64,000 nt of DNA from Coptis chinensis (lineage: Eukaryota > Streptophyta > Magnoliopsida > Ranunculales > Ranunculaceae), in contig CM027377.1 of the NCBI GenBank assembly GCA_015680905.1, positions 18,500,501 through 18,564,500 of the forward strand. The letters are read 5' to 3'. Under the pieces are notes generated by a model that did no database searches, was not told the origin of the DNA, and saw only the letters and a list, made by a program, of their open reading frames with translations. Both the position numbers and the translations under genes were made by a program. Positions 36,501-47,674 of the stretch are shown here, in pieces; the stretch's first letter is position 1, and every line of letters starts with the position of its first letter.

Positions 36501-39050
36501 AGTATTAAACACAAAAACAGGGATTGAGGAATGAGGAATGAAGGAGTGAGGAGAGAAAAGGAGTTTCTCGAGTTTGTTTTTGGTAGTGAGGTATTGAGGT
36601 ATTGAGGAATGAAGGAGTGAATTGTTTTTGTTTTTGGTTTTTAGTTTTTGGGAGTGAAGAGGAGTGAGGGATTGAGGAATTGAAGAAGTGAATTGAGAAG
36701 AAGAGATTCGTGCGTTATAGTGTCTGGAGTGTACCCACGTCTGTTGCAATTTAACGTACAGACGGCATAAACTCTACCATCTGTATCCCGAACTTAACAG
36801 CTGCTAAAAGTCCCCATTAGATTGGTTTTTCAAATTTGGGCTGCCAAATTTGGCCGGGGCTGCTAAAAGGCCTATATGACACCTTTTAGTAGCCCATTAT
36901 AGCTGCTCCCCATTGGATTTGCTCTGAAACACTTCCTCTGCAATGCGTTTATTTGAATAGAAAATAACTGAATGATCTAACACCAGTGTACATAAAATCC
37001 ATCTACACAGAGGATTTGTGAAGCTAGGCTTTGTACTCATGTTCTGTTGCCCCTTCACAATCTCATGAAAACTTTTTAGGAGGGCTGTAAACTATAATAG
37101 TTTATACCATTAGTATGTTGGTAATAGGGTTTGTTCAACTTTAAGAATTATTCAAAAAATAAAATTTATAATGGCATCTCCAATGGGGGGTGTAAACCGT
37201 ATAGAGTGGAAATTTTACATCCCAAATGTCAAAAAACTCTTTCCAATGAGAGTGTTATACCGTAGGTAATAGAGTATGAGTTGATGGAGAGGGTGAGGAA
37301 TTTTCTCTCTCGCTATCAGCTAATAAAAAAACAGGCATCGCCCGAGTAAAAAAACAAATTCGGACGTCACTTGGAGTGTCGTCCCTATCTATTTCTAAAG
37401 TCAAGATTTGAAAATTTTAAACTCGGACGTCACTTGAAATGACGTTCGAGTTTAAAGTTGAACTTTTTTACACTTTTTCATTGGAAACAATAGAAAGTGG
37501 ATATTTATAGACTCTACAATAATTTATAATTGAAATAGTAAAATCCTAATGACACTTAGGTGGTGGCCTATGTGGAGGTGTAATTTTACACCCCTATTGG
37601 AGATGCCCTAAGGCATTCTGTTATTTTGTTCCTCACTTTCTGGGCAAGTGAGACACCTCCTGTATCTATTTTATTATTTTATTTAGTGACGAAGCATCTA
37701 TTTACAAAATAACAAAAAACCTAATATGTTGTAGCGCCGTGTTTCTGCCCCTGAGCTGGCATGCTGGGCGTCTGTCTTGGCCCCTTGTTAGACCCTAGGT
37801 ACCTTTGTTGTGCTGTCCTGGTCAGCTCACTGGACAGAATAATAAAGGGGACTTCGTAAGCTGAAAACTATATATTCAGTGTGGAATAGAAGGAAGCTAG
37901 CAGAAACAAGTTAATACTTGTTGAAGTTACAATGTTTGCTAGCGAAGCTTAAGTTTTTAAAGTCTGAACCTCTGAATTTTGCATTTGTTTTCTGTTTATT
38001 TGCTTCAGGCAGTGGAAGAATCGCTAAAAAACTTTAATCTGTTTCATGGAGGTGTGGGAGACAAACGAACTCACAAGTACAGTGGAGGGATGAAGAGGAG
38101 GCTTAGTGTTGCCATTTCTCTGATTGGGGATCCCAAAGTATGTTAGCCTCACTCTCCATTCCAAGTCATCTCAAAGCTAAGCCTCATGCTTAAATAGTTA
38201 CTCTCCTATAACTTTTCTTACGGTATATTCCATGATATTTTTGCAAGGTTGTCTACATGGATGAGCCCAGTAGTGGACTAGATCCAGCTTCACGAAACCT
38301 CTTGTGGAATGTCGTAAAGCGAGCAAAGCAGAACCGTGCAATTATTCTGACCAGTAAGCCTATTCGTTCTGTATGACATAATTGCATAATTGAAAAGGAA
38401 GTGGATACTTGAGGATTATATATCTGTCATGTCTTTACTTGCAACTACGCTTTTCAAGTTTTCAGGCATTTGTATCTGCACTTCATGTTTTAATGTTTAG
38501 TATATTTGTGTGACTGTGTTAGTTAGAACTTAGAATGGCTCTTTGATAGATGCATTCTGATGGTTTCAGCACATTCAATGCAAGAGGCAGAGGTACTATG
38601 CGACCGATTGGGTATTTTTGTTGATGGAAAATTTGAGTGCATTGGAAATCCAAAAGAGGTATAAATATGTCTAGTCCATTACTTTATTAAAGTGTTGACA
38701 TCAAACATGTTAATCTCTAATTCTCTACTACATTGATCATTGATGAAGTTTTATGTCCTATGTAATGACAGCTCATAGCTAGATACGGAGGATCATATGT
38801 GTTTACGATGACAACATCTTCAGCTCAGGACGATGAGGTGGAGAAGTTGGTACGCGGACTGTGTCCCAATGCCAAGAAGATATATAACATATCGGGAACC
38901 CAGAAGTTTGAACTGCCCAAAGAAGAAGTGAGAATAGCAGATGTTTTCCAAGCAGTTGAGAATGCAAAGACAAAGTTCACTGTACATGCTTGGGGTCTTG
39001 CCGATACCAGTCTAGAGGATGTCTTTGTCAAAGTTGCTGGAAATGCGTAA
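27570..39050 (+). CDS. half-size ABC transporter, subfamily A (ABCA), 18 exons, 938 aa
   Basis: Exons: 27570-27644, 28292-28694, 28868-28947, 29039-29177, 29986-30087, 30192-30307, 31189-31350, 31793-31955, 32027-32152, 32245-32328, 32823-33190, 33790-33990, 34341-34450, 34567-34651, 38009-38137, 38248-38353, 38570-38658, 38772-39050. They sum to 2,817 nt with no internal stop and the same phases as the paralogues. N-terminal membrane segment at about residues 31-52; Cys-rich luminal or extracellular domain; membrane block in exons 7-11; NBD with GPNGAGKTT (about 661-669), [22 protein letters not shown] (Ser where the neighbours have Thr) and HSMQEAE. Function as for the family: ATP-driven transport as a dimer, substrate unknown. 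Intron 14 is 3.36 kb because of nested insertions (127 bp in the previous copy), but both exon borders are intact, so the gene is likely still expressible. Confidence 0.93.
32412..32598. repeat. dispersed ~190-bp repeat in intron 10 of the second ABCA gene
   Basis: It shares ordered blocks with 43606-43790 in the next gene: CACACC/CACATC-ATATTTTAGAAATAAT, CGTGTCAGAT, TATCCGTGTC, GCACATAT, GTATGTGATATACCTCA, TTTTTGGTATTTCA, and GTAACTTAG / GAAACTTAG at the end. The GACACGTATCCGTGTC-like dyads make it palindromic. It sits in different introns of the two genes (10 and 11), so it is a dispersed element rather than inherited intron sequence. Confidence 0.7.
35013..35352. repeat. first copy of a segment duplicated around the intron-14 insertion
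   Basis: Matches 36928-37133 followed by 37514-37650 in direct orientation: CACTTCCTCTGCAATGCG, AACACCAGTGTACATAAAAT, CAATCTCATGAAAACTTTTT, GGTGTAATTTTACACCCC, then TGTTATTTTGTTCCTCACTT. Here the two parts are contiguous. In the second copy they are separated by the left ~380 bp of a MITE. The last matching bases are AAGTG near 35352. Confidence 0.85.
35215..35310. repeat. right-end fragment of the same MITE as 37172-37608
   Basis: Ends with TTTTACACCCCCATTGGAGA TGCCC followed by TAA, the same right terminus and flank as the complete copy 2.3 kb downstream. The left half, including the left inverted repeat, is missing. Confidence 0.75.
35501..35867. repeat. two direct repeats of ~186 and ~181 bp
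   Basis: Units 35501-35686 and 35687-35867, adjacent. Both start ATTATCTTCCACCAATTGTT, pass through ATTAAAGAAAATACAAATTA and end GGGTTTCTAGCCAA, with a few substitutions and small indels. Confidence 0.9.
36080..36475. repeat. degenerate AATTCAATT-rich low-complexity tract
   Basis: About 400 bp built from variations of TTCAATTCAATT, ATTCTAATTCAATC and TTTTAAAATC. It is followed to about 36720 by GGAATGAAGGAGTGAG-type short repeats. No coding content. Confidence 0.85.
37172..37608. mobile_element. 437-bp MITE, PIF/Harbinger-like, with TAA target duplication
   Basis: Terminal inverted repeats: left TGGCATCTCCAATGGGGGGT, right end reading GGGCATCTCCAATAGGGGTG on the minus strand. It is flanked on both sides by TAA (37169-37171 and 37609-37611), the 3-bp target duplication typical of the PIF/Harbinger superfamily. 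No transposase. Two internal CGGACGTCACTTG repeats are present. Confidence 0.8.
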
Positions 39051-39409
39051 CCAGATACTGTAAATTTTTGCTTAATTTGAACGTGTTAATAAATATCGGC
39101 CTAATTTTCTTAATTATGGAAACGTAAAATTTCCAAACTTTGAACGTTCAACTTTGAAGTTTGAACTTTTGAAGCCGTGGTCGAATCTGGAATTCCGACA
39201 AATATAAAAACCGGAATTCCTGGTCTTATTCCGCTCTATAGTGCTATAATTTATATTTTTTCGACTCTTGATCTGGAATTCCGAATTTAAAAAAACGAAA
39301 TATTCAGCGGAATTCCGTCGAAATCATGAACTATGCGTCGTCGAATATGATTCTCATTCATGCTAATTGAATGGGTCAATTGAACTGGAGATTACGTTTA
39401 TATATTGCC

Positions 39410-39418
39410 TATAAATAG
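39410..39418 (+). promoter_or_regulatory. TATA box of the third intact ABCA gene
   Basis: CTATAAATAGAG is close to the plant TATA consensus and lies about 140 bp upstream of the ATG, leaving room for a start near 39445 and a ~105-base leader. The leader is AC-rich and unlike the CT-rich leaders of the two preceding genes, so this promoter seems to be of separate origin. Confidence 0.6.
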
Positions 39419-39551
39419 AGTGGCCGGCCTTAAAAAAAACAACACACGTCAAACTTTTGTCTCTCTTTTCCGTACAAAGCAAAACAAAAAGGCGCTAATA
39501 CTTTTCGAGAGAAAAAGCGTGGAGGATTTTTTGGTTGGCATTAATTGAAGA

Positions 39552-41268
39552 ATGGCAGGTAGTAGTTCATCACAAGGGCCTGCAAGTTTCTTGATTCAAG
39601 CCAATGCTCTACTCAGAAAGAATCTCACGTTTCAGGTTTATTATCTCTCTTCTGTCTTCTCTTTTCGTATCAACTCTGCCAGAATTATTATGACATCGTT
39701 AACTTAATAATAATATAATATTCACTGCCTCTTTTTTATATTATTATTTTACTAACGTATATATTTTTTGCAGAAACGTAATTACAAAACAAACGCAGGG
39801 CTAGTAACATTCCCGCTTTTTCTCTGTATATTAATGGTTGTGATACAAAATATAGCCAACAAGGAATTTAACAGGGCTGGACTCAAATGTGGCTGCATAT
39901 GTACTGATACAAGTCGGGATGGTAAATGTGCCAAGACAGAATGCGGGATACAGTATTCTGATTCAGTACAAGCAGTGTTTTGTCCCATTTCTAAACCACC
40001 AACATGGCCCGTCTTGTCGACTGTACCCCAACATGAGAATCGTGCAGTCAGAACTGAGTCTATTCCGTTTTCAGACTTGCCCGACGAGTCATGCAGGTCT
40101 ATAGGTTCCTGCCCAGCTACTACATTATTCACGGGTGGTAATCAATCTTTTGGACAAAGTAAGACCACGTCTCCTCCTTATTATATGTTGGTTCCATTTT
40201 TTTTTGTCTTACATAAAGTTGCATTTCTTATGTTGTGATAGGCCTGGCCGAGAATTTTTATGCAAGTGGCTTTGATTTCAACTCCTCTGACATTTTGAAT
40301 ACTTTAGCCGATTTCTACCTGGTATGTTTGCGCATTTGTAGACATTATTGGTGGTAACATAACATAACAACATGGTTGTTGGAAATCTTTCAGGGAACTT
40401 ACACAGACGCTGGATATACCAATTTTGTTGAACCAGGTTTCACCTCAGATAGTCCTGTTTATGTACTTCAACCACAGTGCCTGTTTTTCCCTCCATTTTC
40501 TGTTCCTATCCAGATATCATCTATGACACTGGAAAAAGGTGATACTTTTGTTTCCCTAGTCCTCTTCATGATTGCTTTTCTAGGCACACTCACGGCTTTA
40601 CTATTTTGTAGTTAGAAGTAAGATGCTTAAGGAACTTACAACTGTGGCGCGGAAGTTCGTCGTTGGTAAATGACGAAATTTTTAAGGGATACATTGGTGG
40701 AAATTCAGACGGAAACATTAACGAGATTGTCGCAGGTTTGTCTGCTTTCAGTTCTATTTCATATGCTCAATGTGTTGGTTTTGATTTCAAACTTAAATTT
40801 GAAAAAACTTTATATTTTTTGCAGCCTATGATTTCTTGAACTCTGACAAAAATAACTTCAATGTCACTATTTGGTATAATTCCACCAATAACAATGGCAA
40901 CGGTCAGGGTGTTCGGCCACTGGTGCGGGCTCCACGCTTAGCTAATGTGGTATGAATACTATACTTCATCATTTCGAATTTTATGTTGCTAAATAGTATT
41001 CTTACTTTTGATCAAAATGTGGTGACTGTGAAAGTAGATTCTGGCTGGGTTAAAGAGATAGGCACTATATGATCGTCTTTTGTCCCAGTTTCACTTTACT
41101 GGAATTTTTCTTTTTATTTCAAGATTTACAAGTGTCTGCTCTGACAAGTTGGCATATTTTCAAATTAACTCGCATTAATATACGAAGAGACGAAGAACTT
41201 TCCTTGCGTGTTCCACTCCCTCTTTAAGCTAGTTTAGGTATCCATGTAACAAATAAGTGTTAACCTGA

Positions 41269-41300
<32 letters not shown>

Positions 41301-44300
41301 GACATTATTCCTTAGCCCCTTAAATGCCCTTTTCCCCTGGGAAGGTGGGAATCAAACCCAAGACTTTGAACTGACCTCCCAAGGCTTGACCAGTAGGCCA
41401 CAGTACAATTACAAAGCGTCAGGCTGCTATTCTTAACATGGAAAATTTATAAAAGATGAAGTATCTTTTTGTTTAGATACTGTGCAGAGTTTAGACATTT
41501 GATTCGTATAGTCTGGGAAAAGAAAAACACATTACTCTAGCTCTGTGGCTTGCCTCAGATGAACAATTTGTTTTTTTCTATTTGCTTCCGTGTTTTGTAT
41601 TTTTTAGTTTCTTTCTTTGGCAGATTGATGCGTCTTTGGAAGATTTTTTTTTTTTTTTTTAAAGTTTTGTTGCTTCTCATATATAGGTCTCCAATGCCTA
41701 CCTCCGATTCTTGAGGGGCTCTGGTGTGAAAATGCTATTTGATTTTGTCAAAGAAATGCCTAAACTTGAAACAAGACTCACGCTGGACTTCACTAGTGTT
41801 CTTGGTCCACTCTTTTTCACATGGGTTGTTTTGCAACTTTTTCCAGTAAGTGTGACAATTATTATTGTTATTATTATTATTTTTTTGTTGTTGTGCTTCT
41901 TTCCAAATTATTAGTTTAATATTTTACTCTATGTAGTTTTGCTCTTACTACACCCTGCCTCTTGATGTAGGTTGTAATGACATCTCTGGTTTATGAGAAG
42001 CAACAAAACTTAAGAATCATGATGAAAATGCATGGGCTTGGCGATGGTCCTTATTGGATGATTTCATATGCGTACTTCTTCTTTCTGTCTTTGACATACA
42101 TGTTATGTTTTGTGGTATTTGGCTCAATCATTGGTAAGATACCACTATAAACTGCACTTCTTTGCACAATGCAGTAAGTTAACTACTATCATTTTTCTTA
42201 AATGCAGGATTAAAATTTTTCACATCGAATGATTATAGCATACAATTCGTGTTCTATTTCATCTATGCCAACTTACAAATTGCACTCGCCTTTCTTGTGT
42301 CTACGCTGTTTTCCAACTTTAAGATTGCAACAGGTTGGTTAGCCTTCATATGCATGATAATTGTATGGAATGTGAAACCATCCATGAATGGAGAAGCTTG
42401 TTTACGTTTTATGATTTGAATTTGATGATGGCAGTAATGGGGCACATATATGTATTCGGATCAGGACTCCTAGGAGCCTTTCTTTTCCAGTTCTTTGTTC
42501 AAGAGACATCCTTTCCAAGTGAGTACAAACCCAAAATTACATTCATATGGGCGTGCATACTTACATTTATTGCGCACATAGTACATGTAACATGTCTATA
42601 CATAGGATAATTTGGTCTTAATGGTATAGTTGGTCACCTGGTCCTGTCAGATTTTATTGAATCTGAAGTTCCTGTAGAGTAATTATTCAAGGATCACCAA
42701 GTGTATTGAAACAAGACGTTAAGTATGGACGGCAGTCGGATTAATCATGCTAAATTTTCCTGAAGTGATTCAAGTTGTATAATGTATTGTTATTAACCCA
42801 AGCTTCATCAGAATTGAATGTGATGGTCAAATGGGTTCAACCAAGTTAATTATTTGCTAGTTGATCTCCTTGGTTAGATACATTGTACATCTACTGGTGG
42901 TATCCTTCTGCACCAAGAAGTAATTTATCCTTACACTCTCACTGAAGTTTAGCATAGTCTTCTTCATATTTATTTAGTAGCAATTATATGTGTTGAGATT
43001 TTTCCACCCCATGTTTAGGTGTGTCCCACCTAAATTCCATTTCCGAGCCTCCTCTAGATATTCAAAGCATTTACACCCTCAACAAGTTCGAACTTATGGA
43101 GAATTGGCAATTTGACAATTTGTTCTAAACTTTCTTGTACTTCACTTTTTTCGTCCACCAATATTTATGGACTTCTTATTTTTGTAGGAGTATGGATTGT
43201 TCTTATGGAGATGTTTCCTGGGTTTTCTCTATATCGTGGGCTCTATGAATTTGGGCAATCTGCTAGGGCTGATGGGATGCGTTGGAGAGACTTGAACGAT
43301 AGCACGAATGGGATGAGTGAAGTCCTACTGATCATGTTTGTAGAATGGTTTATAATTCTTCCTGTTGCATATTACTTTGATCAAGTTGTGTCAATAGGAA
43401 GTGGGGTCAGAAAACACCCCTTGTTTTTCTTGAAAAACTTCCAGAAGAAGCGTTCACTATCATTCAAGTGGTCAAGTTGGGGTGGACAGGGATCCAAAGT
43501 TTCTGTTAGAATGGAGAAGTCTGATGTTTCCTTAGAGGTATCTCTTTCTCTTTGAAAATAAAAGCATGCTAGTTATCTAAGTCAGAAAGTATTAGTAGAA
43601 TACTATGTTAGACGGACACACCATATTTTAGAAATAATCTGTGTCAGATGTGTGTCCAGGTATCCGTGTCTGACTCTACCCACGCACATATTGTATGTGA
43701 TATACCTCATTTTTTGGTATTTCACCTTGTCGGATATTCTGTCTCCTTGTCGGATATAGACACACGTATCCGTGTCACTGAAACTTAGGCAGAATATGAG
43801 ATTTCCTACCATTTGTATGGATGGTGCATGTTATCTACCTGTGGGAGTGTGTCCCATTAGCAGATTGGAATGTGATGATGTTTATGGTAGGGTCGTATAC
43901 TTATTCATTTTCTATGATCTTCTGTTTCTAGTTAATTTAATATGTATTCCAACTTTTGGTCCTAAATAAAGTTGGTTGGGTCGACTAGCATGGCATTCGA
44001 TGCCCTATGGCACTACTATCACAATGCCAGTGGTAGATCATCCTTGCTCAATAGATTAATTTTTTGTTCCAAAACTTTAGGCCTTTTATTTGTTCTATGC
44101 TCCAGTTTGTCTAAGACATTTATTTTTAAAATGATGGAAATGTCTACTTTCTTATGAATATTGAAAAAAATTTATTTCTATACTTTTGTGTATCAGAGGG
44201 AGAAGGTGAAACAATTACTACTCGAATCCAGTATGAATTATGCCATTATCAGTGATGATCTCAAAAAGATGTATCCAGGGGAGGATGGAAACCCAGGAAC

Positions 44301-47234
44301 GTTTGCAGTTAAAGGGATGTCTCTTGCTTTGCCTCAAGGGGAATGTTTTGGTATGCTTGGTCCTAATGGTGCTGGAAAAACATCTTTTATTAATATGGTG
44401 AGTAGAATTTTTTAACTTATTTAGCTTGTAAACCATGCACAGCTCACATCATAACATGCCATTCAGATATAATAACTTAATAAGTATATTGGAGAAAGAG
44501 AGTCATGTCATCTGTTGTCTCATCTATTTATATAGATTTCTTTTTCGCAGACAACGAGTCAGCTCCCTGTTTCAAAACATAAGAAAAATATAAATCCATG
44601 AGTTTGTAAATACATGAAAGAATTTCCATCACTTGTCACAGATGATTGGACTTGTACCTCCTTCCTCCGGCACAGCATTCATTCACGGAATGGACATAAG
44701 AACTGACATGGACAAAATATATACCAGCATGGGTGTATGTCCTCAGCACGAGTAAGCAACAACTTTCAAGTCATTCCATTGTTGTTTTGATTACAAAATC
44801 CATCAACCATAGACCCCAAATTACATAAGTCCGCTTGCTTTTATCTGACAAAATTGTTTCTTTTGCTTTCTTTTTGGACTGCCACAGCCTGTTATGGGAA
44901 ACACTGACAGGGAGGGAGCATTTACTTTTTTATGGAAGATTGAAGAACCTCAAAGGTGTTGCCCTAGCTCAAGTAAGTAGAGATTGCCATCAATTTCATA
45001 TTGATGATCAATCGTGCTATTAAGTTTATACGTCCATGAATGTTTTCTTTGTAGATATATTTTGGCGGGTTTTGAGGCAGCTCTGTCATAAACCCTCTCA
45101 AATTTTGTGGGTGCGGTAGGGGAAAACTCCAATTTTAGAGGTTGCAGTAGGCCAACCATGATCCACATATTTATACTGGGTCCCAGATTGAAACTTTTAT
45201 AGGCATAATATTTTGGCTATAAAAGTGCGCTTGTCACCTTAATCAGAAAAGAACTTTCCTTGCCAATTGTTATTTTTGTGAAACATATTTCATGTGAAGA
45301 CCAGAAATAATAATAATCGACTACTGAAAAAGAGGCCCCTTCTTTTCATATCATGTGGACCCACCTTCTTTTGATCTTGAATTTGAGGTATGATCACATA
45401 ATTGTGGTCTTTTTGTACGAGACTATGAGGGTATTTGCCTATTTGATGGTGCAAGATATACTATTTATATTTTTAGAGAGTTGCTCGTTCATGAAAGTTT
45501 CTCTTTTGCTTGATCAGTGGAATTCTGATAATATTTCAAATATTTGGTTAAATTATAAGTAATCATAAGAATTTTTTTTTTGGGTGGTTATGAACAGTGT
45601 TAAGCAGCCTAGTGAAAATTAAAAAAAAATCCTGTGTCTGGGGGAGTGGGAAGGGGTTGTGCATAAAAAAGAATATAAAAAAAAATGTTTCTTATAGTGG
45701 ACCTTTACTCTATCTGAAATTGTAGACCTTTTGCGAGTGGGTAGTGGAACTGGTGGCACGAGTAATATCCTTTTCGGACTCTTTTAATATGATGAAATGG
45801 GTGCCCCTATAAGTCTTACTTTGCTTAGCTGATTTTAGATGTGGATTTCTGAGATTTGAAATTTTCTCTTACGTTTCTTCTCCATTCTGTTCCTTCAGGC
45901 AGTGGAAGAATCTCTCAGGAGTGTCAATCTGTTTCATGGAGGTGTCGGTGATAAACGAGTTGGGAAATACAGTGGAGGTATGAAGAGGAGGCTTAGTGTT
46001 GCCACATCGTTAATTGGTGATCCCAAAGTATGTCAGTCACTTAATCTATAAATGAACTAACATATTAAGCTAGTTGTCATCTCTGGACATGTAGTATTAC
46101 AAAAGGCCTTTCTTATGGCACATCTCTTTGAACTCTTGCAAGGTCGTCTACATGGATGAACCTAGTACGGGATTAGATCCAGCCTCAAGAAATAATTTGT
46201 GGAATGTCGTGAAGCGTGCAAAACAAGACCGTGCAATTATTCTAACGAGTAATACTCATCCATTCTGTAATTTACGATGTGTTGCATCATTTGAAGAAAC
46301 TGGATATTTCACCCCATAATATTCTGTAGCATAGTGTACAGGCTTTCCAGGCATTTTTGTTCTGCATTTGATGTTGTAGCTTGTGCATAATTATAGTGGC
46401 ATACATTTTCCTTGAAACCCCTCCAATGTCTTTATAATATGATTTCAGCGCATTCAATGGAGGAGGCGGAAGTACTATGTGATCGATTGGGAATTTTTGT
46501 TGATGGAAGTTTGCAGTGCATTGGAAATCCAAAAGAGGTAGATTCCTGAGTAATTTATGTGAAAGTAGTTGATCCCATAAAATCTCCAATGCAATACTGT
46601 GAGATGAACTTTTTATTGATGGTAAATAAAGCCTAGGTGGACTCCTTGGGCCACTCATACTGTGTCTGCCCACACGGCCTCGGTGAAATTATAAGTCAAG
46701 GAAAGTTTCAGTCTGATGCCCCAAGAAGTAATTGCCCTGAACTATTTGGGTACTAGGGGATGTGTCTGCTGTTTAAGCATTTCAATTTCAATATAAATAG
46801 CATAGTTATTGACTCTTAACTCCGATCCATTGTGTTGGAATCAGGAGTTTATTTCTTTTTAGTATGCCACATCATTGATGCAACATTATTAACTACTACA
46901 GTGATTTCTCATGTATGTGTACTTGTGGTGACAGCTCAAGGCTAGATATGGAGGATCTTATGTGTTTACAATGACAACATCTGTAAGCCAGGAGAAGGAA
47001 GTAGAGAAATTGGTAAAACAGCTCTCTTCCAGTGCCAACAGGATATACCATATATCAGGAACCCAGAAGTTTGAATTGCGGAAGGATGAGGTCAGGATAG
47101 CAGATATTTTCCAGGCAGTTGCTAATGCAAAGGAGAAGTTCATTATACATGCTTGGGGTCTAGCTGATACTACCCTGGAGGATGTGTTCATCAAGGTTGC
47201 TCAAGTGGATCAAGCATTTAATCAGCTTTCATGA
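39552..47234 (+). CDS. half-size ABC transporter, subfamily A (ABCA), 18 exons, 946 aa
   Basis: Exons: 39552-39635, 39774-40158, 40242-40321, 40394-40538, 40616-40735, 40825-40949, 41687-41845, 41971-42133, 42208-42333, 42435-42518, 43188-43537, 44197-44397, 44642-44751, 44888-44972, 45899-46027, 46143-46248, 46449-46537, 46935-47234. They total 2,841 nt with no internal stop. Starts MAGSSSSQGPASFLIQANAL, three residues longer than the neighbours. Exon 2 encodes the N-terminal membrane segment and Cys-rich loop (CGCICTDTSRDGKCAKTECG); exons 7-11 the membrane block; exons 12-18 the NBD with GPNGAGKTS (about 662-670), [22 protein letters not shown] and HSMEEAE. It is visibly the most diverged intact member in its N-terminal half and promoter, so it probably split from the others first. 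Its C-terminus carries a seven-residue extension. A SINE sits in intron 6. Confidence 0.93.
41272..41410 (-). mobile_element. tRNA-derived SINE, minus orientation, in intron 6 of the third ABCA gene
   Basis: A T28-30 run (the A tail on the minus strand) is followed by a body whose reverse complement contains TGGCCTACTGG (A-box-like, TRGYNNARNGG) and, downstream, GGGTTTGATTCCC (B-box-like). Together these form a pol III internal promoter in the right order. The A-box end lies near 41400. I could not identify a clean target duplication. Confidence 0.75.
43606..43790. repeat. second copy of the dispersed ~190-bp repeat (intron 11)
   Basis: Collinear with 32412-32598 over most of its length, with an extra TTGTCGGATAT duplication in the distal part. 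Rich in GTGTCNGA/TATCCGTGTC dyads. See the other copy for shared blocks. Confidence 0.7.
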
Positions 47235-47674
47235 TCAGTACGGATGAGGTGTATACTACATTACTACTATATATTCTTTAGTTTTATTATTGTTACTTTT
47301 TTCTAGATTTGCCCAGACGGTACGTTGAAGTTAAACAATATGCAAAACCCTTTAAATCCAAATAGTTTCATATCTCAATAGATTGTCTGAAGATAAAACG
47401 GAATTAGTCGTAATAAGTAGAGTTCAGATCATTTTCACCGGAATAGAACTCAGTGAAGAACTCAATACTTTCCCTGCACTTGGGACTGCCCATGCAATTT
47501 CCACCCAGTGGACTACTGACACCTCTTGGTAAAAAATGAGAATACAAAAGATAACTGCGACTTTTGCTTGAAGAAAATGCAACTAATTCGATATGTTTTC
47601 CACACTCGTGGGAGTGGAGCTGTGTTTTTGCTTCACGGATATGATATTTTATGTTCCTGGTAAACTAAAAGCAT

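Larger units (their letters stand above)
35353..36925 (-). mobile_element. inserted segment in ABCA intron 14, possibly a PIF/Harbinger-like fragment
   Basis: About 1.57 kb with no counterpart in the paralogues, bracketed by the duplicated segment. Its right edge, read on the minus strand, starts GAGCAAATCCAATGGGGA, which resembles plant PIF/Harbinger termini. A minus-strand frame at 35781-36071 (96 aa; MSNKGKRFFGRKSVSRL ... NLQNPLVIQFPDP) has no signature that I can assign firmly. The segment also holds two 180-bp direct repeats and an AAT/TTCAATTC-rich tract. No matching left terminus was found, so the class is a guess. Confidence 0.45.

Noticed and set aside
41272-41410. A functional tRNA gene
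   Set aside because: Box-like motifs are present, but there is no cloverleaf acceptor stem or anticodon arm, and the A tail indicates a SINE.
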